Positions 54,890 through 64,000 of a stretch of DNA of 64,000 bases are shown here, one piece after another; within the stretch, counting starts at the first letter, position 1; every line of letters starts with the position of its first letter. Under the pieces are notes generated by a model. That model worked only from the letters and a program-made list of their open reading frames with translations. It had not been told where the DNA came from and searched no databases. The translations under genes and the position numbers were made by a program. The stretch is from Chrysopilus asiliformis (Eukaryota; Arthropoda; Insecta; Diptera; Rhagionidae), in assembly GCA_964034945.1 (NCBI GenBank), contig OZ035963.1:64732682-64796681 (forward strand), read 5' to 3'.

Positions 54890-55685
54890 TTAACATCTCT
54901 CCGGCTTTTACGAATTTTCAATTATTTAAACCAACGAATTTTAGTAATAGTTTAAGCTTTCGTATTTTTCTGATCACTGAATTTTGTAACAAATTGAAAT
55001 AAGCTTAAATAATTCACTCAGATCGATGAAATCAATTCCTTTTGAGTAAAAATAAATTTTGTAAATAACATAAATTCAATGCAACGCACAGAAAGATGAT
55101 TGCTACACATTTCACGCCTTCAATTTGTGACCAAGGTCTTCAATTTGTGACCAACAGACGGACATAATCGTCTCTGAGACAAGCAATTTATAGAAATTTA
55201 TGACCGATAATTGAAAATATGGCAGAAAAGTTCAAAAGCAACTGAACTTCAGGCTTTTAGTGTATTTTCAAAATGGAAATAATAAAAATTTCAATGGTGA
55301 GGGGTAAAAGTCCCAGCCAATTTAATGACTTTCAGTTTCGATGGTTAGGAAATTAAACAAAAAAGGAAAAAAAATATGTAAATTCATCAAAAACATTAAA
55401 TAAATAATGAGAATTATATGGGAAGGCAAAAAATTGAGCAGTCGATCAGAGCGATTATGCTGTTTGTGTTTCAACATTGAATTGTTTCTAATTTATGGTT
55501 TTACTCGACACAATCAAGCATGGGCATTAAGGCGCCTGGGCACGGATTGGTGCGTGGGCGACAGTATGAAACATGGCTTTACTATTTAATACATTCGTGA
55601 TCAATGTCTCACGAATCCGTATTCAAATCAACTGCATTCGTATTAAAATCAACAATTTTCGTGATCTCTAATAATCACGTTCGTA
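54890..55685. other. No gene recognised
   Basis: AT-rich spacer. Confidence 0.45.
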
Positions 55686-55689
55686 GTCA

Positions 55690-56300
55690 ATTTCACCATA
55701 ATAATTGTCCGTGCATCTGTCTGTCGGTCTGTCCATCTAACGTATCTTCTTAAATAACTCGAGAACGCGTTGATCTAGCGACTTGAAATTTTTTGTAAAT
55801 AAGGGCAGCAATCATGTATTCTGACGCGTCTCTGTCTTTCGGATTCGACGCAGCTTTTAACTCTTGACTTCGCCCTATCAGCAGCTTCAAATTTGCTGGA
55901 GTGACAGTCAGAATCACGTTTAGATTCATAGTGACGATTCCGAGAAATTTCAAACTGCAGATATGGAGAAGTCAAGAGTTAAAAGCTGCGTCGAAGTCGA
56001 AAGACAGAGACGCGTCGGAATCCATGATTGGTGCCCAGTTTTACAAAAATGGTAGTTTTCTATCAACTTTTGGAAAAGTAACGGTAGCCATAACGGGCAT
56101 CTCCCATACAATTTTTTTGAAAATATACCGTTATTTGAAAATTTCTCGAAACCGGACCGCTTTTGGGGAAAAATGAATATAACAAAATCAAAAGGATATA
56201 AAATTTTCTACATTTTTTGCCTTAACGGTTTTTACGTATCTTTAACGGTTCTCAAGATATTTGAAAAAAATATTATTGTTTTTTTTACATCTTTTTTCTG
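55690..56300. repeat. Repeat K: family A-like sequence with an inverted duplication
   Basis: A short CTGTCTGTCGGTCTGTCC slot at 55710-55735 is followed by an inverted repeat: GACGCGTCTCTGTCTTTCG at about 55822 pairs with CGAAAGACAGAGACGCGTC near 55998, and AGCTTTTAACTCTTGACTTC with its complement. Later text (AAATTTTCTACATTTTTTGC, AACGGTTCTCAAGATATTTG) resembles family A without being the same. An incidental 91-codon frame crosses it. Confidence 0.6.
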
Positions 56301-56304
56301 AAAC

Positions 56305-57550
56305 TAAAGGTAGAACCAGAAACATACGTCTGTGCGTCCGCCATGCGTCCGTCACGTTGACAGTTCGATGCGGTCAAAGTAAAATCAACGGGCTGCTATG
56401 AGTACTACCGTAATAATGCGTTTGTCCGCATAGAGTAGGTCGACTTTCTACTTTTACATGCGGCAACGCACGGAAATGTCATTTCGCAAAAAAGTTTGGT
56501 TACGATTTAAGCAATTTAAGTATGCAACAAATTGAAAGTAATTGTTTCGACGATAAACTAATAGACGAGGTGCAAAAAAAGTGAAGAAGAAGTGATTCGT
56601 TGCCGTACCCAACTGTCACCGCATAAACCTGTCTACCGAACGGACGCATCGACGTACGATTCAGGTTCTAGCTTAAATATTGCAGAGGAAAAGTCTGTGT
56701 TGATCAGAACTGATATTTTTTAGATCCGTTCCAGGGATTTTGAGTCTAACTGCCTTTACGTATGGATTTTATTTGCAAGACAAAATTTTAGCACAAAATT
56801 CAAAATTTTAAAAGCAAAACTAAAGTCACTTGTGGAGGTTAAAGCCTAAATTTATATTTCCACGATTTTTCAAAATTAATTTTAAAATTATGAAAGATGA
56901 TAGATAAACCGATTAATTCCACAATTGTCCCAAAATATTTCAAGGTCTACAGAATAATTAATTTCATTGGTAATCTGGAAAATTCCCAAAAATTCTTCTC
57001 AATGAATTTTTATCGACTTTTATTTCGAACAAAAATATCACCTCATTGCAATTTCCATTTAATTTTAGGTATTCCATATGAAAATCGCTTATCATTATTA
57101 AACCACAAATGCATGAATGCAGGTAGGCATGTATGACGGCAGGTAAAACACATAAATTTTAGTATTTCAATGTTTTCTGTTTATTTGTTTGTTTTTTTTT
57201 TATACAAGTATGTTCAAAATGCGAATGCGATAACGTCAGCCCATTTAATGTTTGTTTGGGAATTGAAATCGCTTAGGGCTGCAATTATTTATGCGCCCAA
57301 CCGAAAATAGACAACTGGAAATTTACGATTTACAACCGAATCGTCCCACCGGCCGAGAGTGACGTCGGTTTAATATTTAATCACCTGTGAAAATAATTAC
57401 GGCTAATCTATGGCGTAAGTCGGACTCTTCTTATCCTACATACGAACTGTCAATAATTCTAACAACGAATTCTCGATAATAAGATGAAACTTTTATACAA
57501 TTTAATGAATTATTAATTACGTTAGGGGCATTACTACAAATTCATTTAAG
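56305..57550. other. No gene recognised
   Basis: A pair of short inverted words flanks 56325-56670 (CAGAAACATACGTCTGTGCG / CGACGTACGATTCAGGTTCT), hinting at a further unrecognised element. Otherwise AT-rich. Confidence 0.4.
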
Positions 57551-57556
57551 TAATAC

Positions 57557-57650
57557 AGTGAAACCTTTGTAAGCCAGACCCTGGATAAGCCGAAAACACG
57601 TCTAAACCGGGCAAATTTCCTGGTCCCGTTCAAGTCCAGCTTATACCGGC
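57557..57650. mobile_element. pogo-like MITE remnant
   Basis: Starts CAGTGAAACCTTTGTAAGCC after TA, then TCTAAACCGGGCAAATTTCC and TCCAGCTTATACCGG. The right terminus is lost where family B begins. Confidence 0.5.
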
Positions 57651-57654
57651 GAGA

Positions 57655-58110
57655 AAAGAGGGAAAAAGTATTTCATTTGTATGGGAGAGGGGGAAGCAGT
57701 GGTGCGATTGGATTTTGGTGTGTGGATGAGTTATGTAAAATCCTATTCTAAACACAGTTTTCCTTTTTGAATTTTTCAAAATGACTCAATGTTGCAGAAA
57801 ACTGTTTCATTTGATTGTGGGGGGGGGGGGGAGGGGGATCGTCCAATTTTGCCCGTTCAAGAACATTTACGAGAAACGTAACTATACAAAATTTCAAGTC
57901 TCTAGCTCAATGTTTTCGAAAGTTATGGTGTTCATGGATGGACAGACGGACGAACGGACAGACAGACAGATTGACAGACGGAAAGACGGACAGACGGACA
58001 GACAGACAGACGGACAGACTTTTGTGTCCGATAATTTGTTCGATGCGTTACAAACGGTATCTAAATCTAATATACTGCTATATGATTTATCATATAGAGT
58101 ATAAAAATCT
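57655..58110 (-). repeat. Family B repeat with ~85-bp GACA/GACG array
   Basis: One unit, AACTATACAAAATTTCAAGTC, AAAGTTATGGTGTTCATGG, the array 57935-58020, then TCCGATAATTTGTTCGATGC and ATCTAATATACTGCTATATG. This defines the sequence on the far side of the array slot. It also contains a G-homopolymer near 57816-57830. Confidence 0.8.
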
Positions 58111-58114
58111 GCGA

Positions 58115-59630
58115 AAAACGCTTTCCTAGAGTAAAACGTCTTGACAAATTTCACTCTTTTATTAATTTTGAAGGTGAAAATCCTCTCAACGTTCTCCAAA
58201 AACGAAATTATGTTTGGCAAAATGGTAAGTTTTTCCGTTTCCCAGAAAACTAGGATTTTTTAAAAGCCTAAAAATTCACAGCGGACATAAAATTGTAGCC
58301 CAACCACCCAAAGAACGTAATTGATTTTTTTTCGGGTTTTTTTTTAAATTACATGGCTTGGAATTTAAAAAAAATCTGTACGCCCTTCTATTTTGAACAT
58401 GCAATTCTGAACACTATGCAATTTTGAACATTCTGGCAAGTATAAAACTTTTTTGAAGAATTTTGCAAAACATTTTTCTTACCTTCAAAAAACCGATTCT
58501 ATTTTAAAAAATCCACCAGCTTTTCAACCGCTGAAAATACTTTTAGTGATTCAACGAATTTCCAATTCGAAAACAAAACTCCAATCAAAAAGTCGATGAC
58601 TTAGAGATCACACAACTGGGACAAAACAGGACACTTGACACAAAGCCCACGGATTACAATTCGTAAATACTGTAATTAACCTTTACTTTCGCTCCTTTAC
58701 ACCTTTTTAACAATTTTTTCCTCCGACCAGAGCAAATACTCACGAACAGTAATTGAAAACTCAAATAAACACTTTTTTTTCGTAGAACAGATAAACAAAC
58801 GGCGGACACGCGATTTAGGGGTGGTTTTACACCTCCCGAATATCTGTTCCGGTTTTTTGAAAAATCACTTAATCAGGCCTACCAGCTGGAAGAGCCTCGG
58901 AATGCGTCTAGTGCGGTCTCGCGATGGTTAACCAATGCAAGAAGCGAATTTCCACCTGGTTGTGTACTTCGAGTTTCTGTTAAACTCCAAACGACGGGCA
59001 GCGAAGCAGCAAAACGCCTAGAAAAGCAGCCGCTGCAGGTTTGAGAGGTAAGGCAGCGAGGTATAAGCGAAGGTGTGCAAGTCTTTTGGGAGAAGAACGA
59101 CGAAATTCATGCGGCTTCCTATCCACATCTATTCACCCCCTATGCGTCAGGCGTTGGTAATTCTACCCCAAAATTGAAACTCCATGAATGAATTTTTTTT
59201 TTCGGGGCCGAGAATAAAATCGTGGGCGATTGCACCCGCAACTTCCCATATTTTCTACCCAAGAACGAACAGCTATTGTCCCCAAAGACAGCTTCTAATG
59301 TTAAACGTGGCCTCCTTAAAAAGCAAACAACCCCATAACACATAAAGAACTACCGAAATTCCTCTACCCACTCGAATCCGGTTACAATAACTTTTTGTGC
59401 AATGCGTACGACGAACTCTAGCATGGTACCCCTCTGCCTCGCCCCCAAGTTGCGGAGCATAGCCAGCCGGCGCAGTTAATTTACCTGCGGAACAGTCGAA
59501 AAGGTACCCAAAAAACACCAGAAATATTGCTAACAGCGATTTTTAGTTTGGAGTTTTTTATTGCGGCGATGCAATAGAAAAGTTTTGTTAAAGCGAAAAA
59601 GATTGATCCGAAAAGATAGAAATACCGTTT
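58115..59630. other. No gene recognised; GC-richer patch at 58.8-59.5 kb
   Basis: On the minus strand near 59470-59545 a hydrophobic frame (LLAIFLVFFGYLFDCSA) is followed by a GCAG|GTAAAT donor-like site, resembling a signal-peptide exon, but no ATG lies in frame upstream before a stop. I do not call it. Confidence 0.35.
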
Positions 59631-59635
59631 TTTAA

Positions 59636-60298
59636 AAGCTTTTATTTAGCTTGCCTTCGTATCTGTCTGTTTGTCTGTCTGTCAGGGTCAAATTTTGCAG
59701 TTCAATTTGGACCCACGTCCACTCATCCGATTGACTTGAAATTTTGCTCACATACAATACAATATTTTTACTACTTCGTCCTTGCCAAGATAAGGGAAGG
59801 TCCTGTAAGGATAACGTGACTATCCGTTTCCTCAAGTTTTCTGAAAAAATCGCATCTGGTGGTTTTTGGGGTCGCTGATTCCGAATCTGTAATTAAGGAG
59901 ACGATAAAGATAACAGAAAGTCCTGTAAGGATAATGCAAATATTCTTTTTCCCGTTTTTCCCGGGAAAAATTGCCACTAGGCGATTTTTGGGGTCGCTGA
60001 TCACGAATCTGGTGTTACAATCCTGACCAAAGGTCCTGTAAGGAGAACCTGACTAAAATCCTGACCAAAGGTCCTGAAAGGAGGACGGAAATATCTTTTT
60101 TCCCGTTTTTCACTGGAAGAATTAGCACTAGGGGGTTTTTGGGGTCGCTGATCACGAATCTGGTGTTAGAATAAAGCGGAAGTCCTGCAGGGATAAGATT
60201 TTTCTCAAAAGTTTTCAAGTTCTTTCCGATTTTTTGTGGTATTCTTAAACTTATATAACAACTTTAACCCGGCAACGACGGATATGTAAGCTAGTACA
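59636..60298 (+). repeat. Family C repeat, most complete copy (~660 bp)
   Basis: Order: AAAAGCTTTTATTTAGC, a short CTGTCTGTCTGT slot, AGGGTCAAATTTTGCAG, TCCACTCATCCGATTGACTT, CTACTTCGTCCTTGCC, about three ~120-130-bp units (GGTCCTGTAAGGATAACG, TTTTTGGGGTCGCTGAT(T/C)), GTTTTCAAGTTCTTTCCG, and the end GGCAACGACGGATATG with TAAGCTAGT. Non-coding; I found no terminal inverted repeat or target duplication. A Helitron-like or other non-autonomous element is possible. Confidence 0.75.
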
Positions 60299-60299
60299 T

Positions 60300-60910
60300 T
60301 AAAAAGGTTGTTAAGATTTTTCATCAGTTTTTAGTGTTAAAATACTATTTTATAGAATTTTGCCATACATCAAAAACCAATTGGAGCAAAATTTGAAAAA
60401 GGATTGTATTTTTCGCGCCGTTTGCCATCAGTTCGCCTTTTTTTTAAGAACTGTAAATTATTTACGATATTTCACACACAGAAAATAAAATAAAAACTTA
60501 TAATAAGAAACTCCGTTGATGACGGCAAAATATCTTTAGTGTTTACAAAAGTTTTTGTCTTCTCCTCCATTCCAAATCTATTCAGGCGTGAAAATTTCCA
60601 CCAATTCTGCTCGAATTGCAACAAGATTTTGGTCTCTCGGGTGCGGTATGGGGGCCGGGGCCGCTAACAGTGACAAATTTGAACGCTTTCACACCTGGCC
60701 AAGGTCGCTGCTGGCAGCAAAACATCGAAAATATTTAAGTCCACCCTCCCAAAAACTGCCCGCGGCTAATCGAAAGCACTTTGGATCAAAACAAAAGCGA
60801 CTTTTGTGACGCGGCGGCGCCCCAGCTGAGAGCACTGAATGAATGTTGGGTCCGTCGACGTGCAATCGACGCGGGGACGTGCAGGAAACGCCAACTCGCT
60901 GGTCTCGTAA
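60300..60910. other. No gene recognised
   Basis: 84-codon plus-strand frame (60555-60809) opposed by a 106-codon minus-strand frame; neither has a recognised motif. Confidence 0.4.
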
Positions 60911-60915
60911 GTCCG

Positions 60916-61267
60916 ATATTACACTTGGCTTATTTAAGCCGGCAACTTTTGGGCTTAATAAGCCAATGTGCTTACATTTGTGGCTTAAATAAGCCAATCC
61001 TATTTGCATATGCTACGCAAGTTTACATGTGTGTGTGTGGACTGAAACCATTGAAATTGCTGCTGCTCATATACTTCCCAAGATCTTTACCTGCTGACGG
61101 TCAGAACGAAAATGATTTCTGCCTACTACTTTTCACAAACCGGTTCACACGCTTTGCATGTAAGCAGATTGTCGATAAGCCATGATTTCGAGTGGCAACT
61201 TTTCCCTCCTCAGTCGTTTCTCCCAAAAATCGGCTTAAGTAAGCCCGAAAGTTGCCGTGTGTAATAT
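60916..61267. mobile_element. MITE H with ATATTACAC termini (~350 bp)
   Basis: Left ATATTACACTTGGCTTATTT, AAGCCGGCAACTTTTGGGCTT; right CGGCTTAAGTAAGCCCGAAA, GTTGCCGTGTGTAATAT. The word GGCTTAAATAAGCC, itself palindromic, recurs in the left 100 bp. No clear target duplication, and no coding capacity. Confidence 0.65.
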
Positions 61268-61269
61268 GG

Positions 61270-62040
61270 CGCTAAGCGTCTTGGATTGAGAAATTCTTAA
61301 GGTAAGGCACAGAGATTGGCTCAGGTAACCGCGAGTTAACTCATAATTTTTTCCGCATTTTGTTTTTCGGCTACTTGGCGTTCGTTTAAAAGAATTTACA
61401 GTTCGGGTCGAGTGCATGATTTTTTATTAAATGAGACAACAAACAGTACAGAAATTGTGTTGAACAAAAACTCGTAAGAAAAAAAATAAAAATAAATGAA
61501 GGGAACAAGAAATGAACGGATTTTTGGTAAGAGGTGTCCGGCGACTTCATGTTGCTTTGATTTGGAAAACTTTTCTGTTTCGCAAAACAAAACGAATTGG
61601 GCTTGCAAAAAAATTCTTTTTTTTTTTTCTTTTTAAATTTGATTTATAGGTCGTCGATTTGCTGCGAATTATTATGCACGGCAAAAGCTAGAAATAAAAA
61701 AAAACTATTCCGAAACCTCATTCTTTTCTTAAATTAAAATCTATCACGCATTGATCGAAATGGTTATAGGTTAAGTGCACGGTAAAACTTTTTGGGTTAC
61801 ATTTTAATCTTTTTGATATTGTTCCCAGTTTCACACCGAAAAAAGATTGAAATTTAATCTTGCGAAAGATTATTTTTTAATTGAGTTTAATACTTTTTTT
61901 TTATTAAAATTTAATACAACCGCATTATTTTTTTAATGCATTTTGCGAACTCTTCGTAATCCAAATGCAAAATTCATACTTTGTAATCCAAATGCGCTAT
62001 TTTTTAAAACTTTTTTATTAAAATTTAATGCAATCGCATT
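61270..62040. other. No gene recognised
   Basis: AT-rich; TTAAAATTTAAT words recur around 61860-62030. Confidence 0.45.
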
Positions 62041-62169
62041 GTCAGATGGCAAGACGGCGTTGACCAGGACGCGAAGAGAATTGGGATGCAAAACTGGAGG
62101 ACATCAGCACGTGACCGGGACCTCTGGCGAGAGACATTGCGGGAGGCCATGACCGGAAACCGGTTGTAG
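62041..62169 (+). pseudogene. LINE ORF2 C-terminal fragment
   Basis: An open frame (starting near GTC at 62041) reads GVDQDAKRIGMQNWRTSARD then RDLWRETLREA and stops at TAG (62167-62169). The N-W-R..A-x-D-R-D..W-R pattern is the conserved C-terminal tail of several non-LTR retrotransposon ORF2 proteins. All catalytic domains are missing. A more decayed copy is at 25775-25850. Confidence 0.7.
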
Positions 62170-62527
62170 TGCCGAGAGAGAGAGAATCGCATTTTGAAAA
62201 AAAAAAATTATTCGAATTTAATATTATTATTAAAGTTTGATTTATTAAAAAAGAGGAGTATTAAACCAAGCTGTACTTTTTTAAAACCTCCGTTTACATT
62301 GAAATCTCGATACCGTATACCCTCAGTACTTTATACCCCCCAATAGTGTATACCCCACAGAGAAAGTGTCAGGACAAGGCAAAAGAAAAGCTTTTTTTAA
62401 ATTTTTAAGCATTCCCCAACCCCTCCTCTCCCCGCTTTTACCTAAAAATGTAACATGTTTTGCGAACAGTTCCTAATTTAATATTGATAAGGCTGAAAGG
62501 GTTTTGGGGTCTGTAGGGGTAGGGGTT

Positions 62528-62926
62528 TTGGGCGACGAGAAATCGAAATCCGTTGTCCATTTTGAGCTAGCACAACTTTTTGAGGCTACCCTAGCCGCCC
62601 TGGCCAAACCGTGAGAGCTATCGAAAAACGGACAACGGATTCGTGATCAGCGACCTCCGATTACCCTTTACACCAAGTTTCAGCGAAATCTATTTTTTGA
62701 AAAAAATCGCAAAAATCGATGGACTAACCACTGCAATTTTTGGCGTTTTTTTAAAAAAAAAATAGATTTCGCTGAAACTTGGTGTAAAGGGTAATCGGAG
62801 GTCGCTGATCACGAATCCGTTGTCCGTTTTTCGATAGCTCTCACGGTTTGGCTAGGGCGCCTAGGGTCGCCTCAAAAAATGGAGATAGCTCAAAATGGAC
62901 AACGGATTTCAATTTCTCGTCGCCGA
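62528..62926. repeat. Large palindrome (97-bp perfect inner arms)
   Basis: Inner arms 62602-62698 and 62755-62851 are exact or near-exact reverse complements and contain CGTGATCAGCGACCTCCGAT and TTTCAGCGAAATCTATTTTT. Outer arms to 62528 and 62926 pair imperfectly (CGAGAAATCGAAATCCGTTG / CAACGGATTTCAATTTCTCG). The words GATCAGCGACC and ACGGATTCGTGATCA resemble family C units. Confidence 0.9.
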
Positions 62927-62940
62927 AAACCCAGTACAAG

Positions 62941-63017
62941 TTTCAGCCCGATCAGAGAAAAAAATCACTGCATTTTTTTGCGTTTTTTTCGATTTTTTTT
63001 TCTGATCGGGCTGAAAC
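62941..63017. repeat. Second palindrome, ~20-bp arms
   Basis: TTTCAGCCCGATCAGA pairs with TCTGATCGGGCTGAAA around a T-rich centre (TTTTTTTGCGTTTTTTTC), immediately right of the 62.5-62.9 kb palindrome and similar in layout to its centre. Confidence 0.85.
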
Positions 63018-63101
63018 GTGGTGGAGAGGGTAATGGGGGGGGGGTCGCTGATCAGGTAAAGGAGAATTATTTTTAACATGCGTGAAAAACCTACCAATCA
63101 C

Positions 63102-63225
63102 CCCGATTGCGAGTGTCGTGTCGTTTTCGACAAGAGTCGTTTTACGTGTCGTTGTTCGTGCTTTTCTATCAACAAAAACACGTAAAACGACTCTTGTCCA
63201 AAACGACACGACACTCGCAATCGGG
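63102..63225. repeat. Third palindrome, 47-bp arms
   Basis: Arms 63102-63148 and 63179-63225 pair with one mismatch; they begin CCCGATTGCGAGTGTCGTG and end AGTCGTTTTACGTG. The loop is 30 bp. CACGTAAAACGACTC reappears alone at 63942. Confidence 0.9.
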
Positions 63226-63229
63226 ATGA

Positions 63230-64000
63230 ATGCTTCTGAAAGGATTAAAATATAAATTTTAACGGAAAATTTTCATTTTTCAGGATTCCCCAGATTAACA
63301 CGAGTTTAAAATAATGAATTCTCTATTTAGTAAATTTTAAATGTAAAAATTTCTTACTTGTGGCATAAAATCCTTCTCTAACGTAGCGGAAAAAAGTTTT
63401 CCGTTGTAAATTTTCACCTGAGAAGCTCACCCATAGAAACACGCTGTTTTTTTATTCAATTTTCCTCTTCTGTTGATGAAAGTTTCCTTGAGTTGCCAAC
63501 AGATTCGATGTTCGTTCGTTATGGATATGAAAGTGACCTAATTTGATTTTATGAAATTAGCACTATGAGAAATTTCCCGAACCATGCGACCTGAACCTGA
63601 CCGAACGACTGCGGTCGCGATTCAATAAAATTTTTATATTGCAATTTTCCGGATGTTTCTCGCTTTTCCATACGTTTCTCGTATAATTAAGGTGGCAATA
63701 TAGGGGAGGAAAAGTAATTTCCACGATTTTTCGCTTACACCGGAAACTTCAATGGTTCCACGTTAGTTTAGTGAAGTTTTTTTCTCATAAAATCTGATTC
63801 TGTAACCATGCCAAGTTTTCATTCATTCACTCGCTCACCTGGGCGATATCTTTTCCCATATGTGCGGCCATTTACACTTCCATTGCCATCAACTCAGCTG
63901 GCCAGGTGGGAAAGTCCTCCCACATCCTTACCCGTTCTACACGTAAAACGACTCAGATCTAAATTTAGTTTGCCAAATGGTGGAAATCCTTTTCAATTTT
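63230..64000. other. No gene recognised
   Basis: AT-rich sequence to the window end, apart from the single 63.94 kb copy of the third palindrome's terminal word. Confidence 0.45.

Noticed and set aside
59470..59545. Signal-peptide exon with a GCAG|GTAAAT donor
   Set aside because: No in-frame ATG between the upstream stop and the hydrophobic stretch.
1..64000. CRISPR array among the tandem repeats
   Set aside because: The sequence is eukaryotic; none of the arrays has the regular repeat with unique 30-40-bp spacers, and no cas genes are present.

Overview
The window is AT-rich, gene-poor, repeat-saturated eukaryotic DNA, most likely from an insect. The evidence is a first coding exon that reads like insect Graf (a BAR/RhoGAP protein), a four-exon group III secretory phospholipase A2 gene with short introns (57, 448 and 59 bp), insect-style non-LTR retrotransposon tails, and many short TTAA- and TA-flanked inverted-repeat elements. 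There is no bacterial-type gene organisation, and nearly all long open frames are by-products of microsatellites or chance.

Real genes sit between about 45.6 and 50.3 kb, all on the minus strand. In transcription order they are: the sPLA2 gene (48762-50252, four coding exons that join in phase to 308 codons plus stop, with all catalytic spacing intact); an unidentified 3'-terminal coding exon (47452-47557) with a strong acceptor and a downstream AATAAA; and the first coding exon of Graf (45654-45837). Graf's intron 1 runs leftwards, and I found no further Graf exon down to position 1, so much of 0-45.6 kb may be intron. A possible Asn-rich exon (44497-44653, minus) is weaker.

The rest is a mosaic of dispersed families, named here for reference. 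Family A contains the word CTTTCTTATACGA and a microsatellite slot. Family B has ~155-bp internal units containing CTCACCGTTTTCGAGAAAA, plus its own CTGT/CCGT slot. Family C starts near AAAAGCTTTTATTTAGC, ends GGCAACGACGG, and is built of 121-122-bp units with GGATAACGTGA and GGGGTCGCTGA. Family E is a TTAA-flanked MITE with CTCGAGAG-rich ends; F is a MITE starting AAGCCCAATTCAGAC; G is a Harbinger-like MITE starting CCCGGCC. There are also pogo-like, hAT-like and piggyBac-like miniature elements and three decayed LINE 3' ends.

The most striking structures are: a 13-copy, 17-bp satellite made from the terminus of MITE F (13249-13469); a 68-copy 9-bp satellite inside family A (43531-44142); a ~0.95-kb CTGT/CCGT array inside family B (16840-17775) with a 152-bp higher-order period; a near-perfect 123-bp-arm palindrome (29202-29469); a run of three palindromes at 62.5-63.2 kb; nested MITEs at 21.4-22.2 kb and 1.7-2.5 kb; and a piggyBac-like MITE that splits a LINE tail (40602-40953). 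I saw no CRISPR array, rRNA, convincing tRNA gene or viral gene. Family assignments come from reading motifs and termini by eye, not from database searches.
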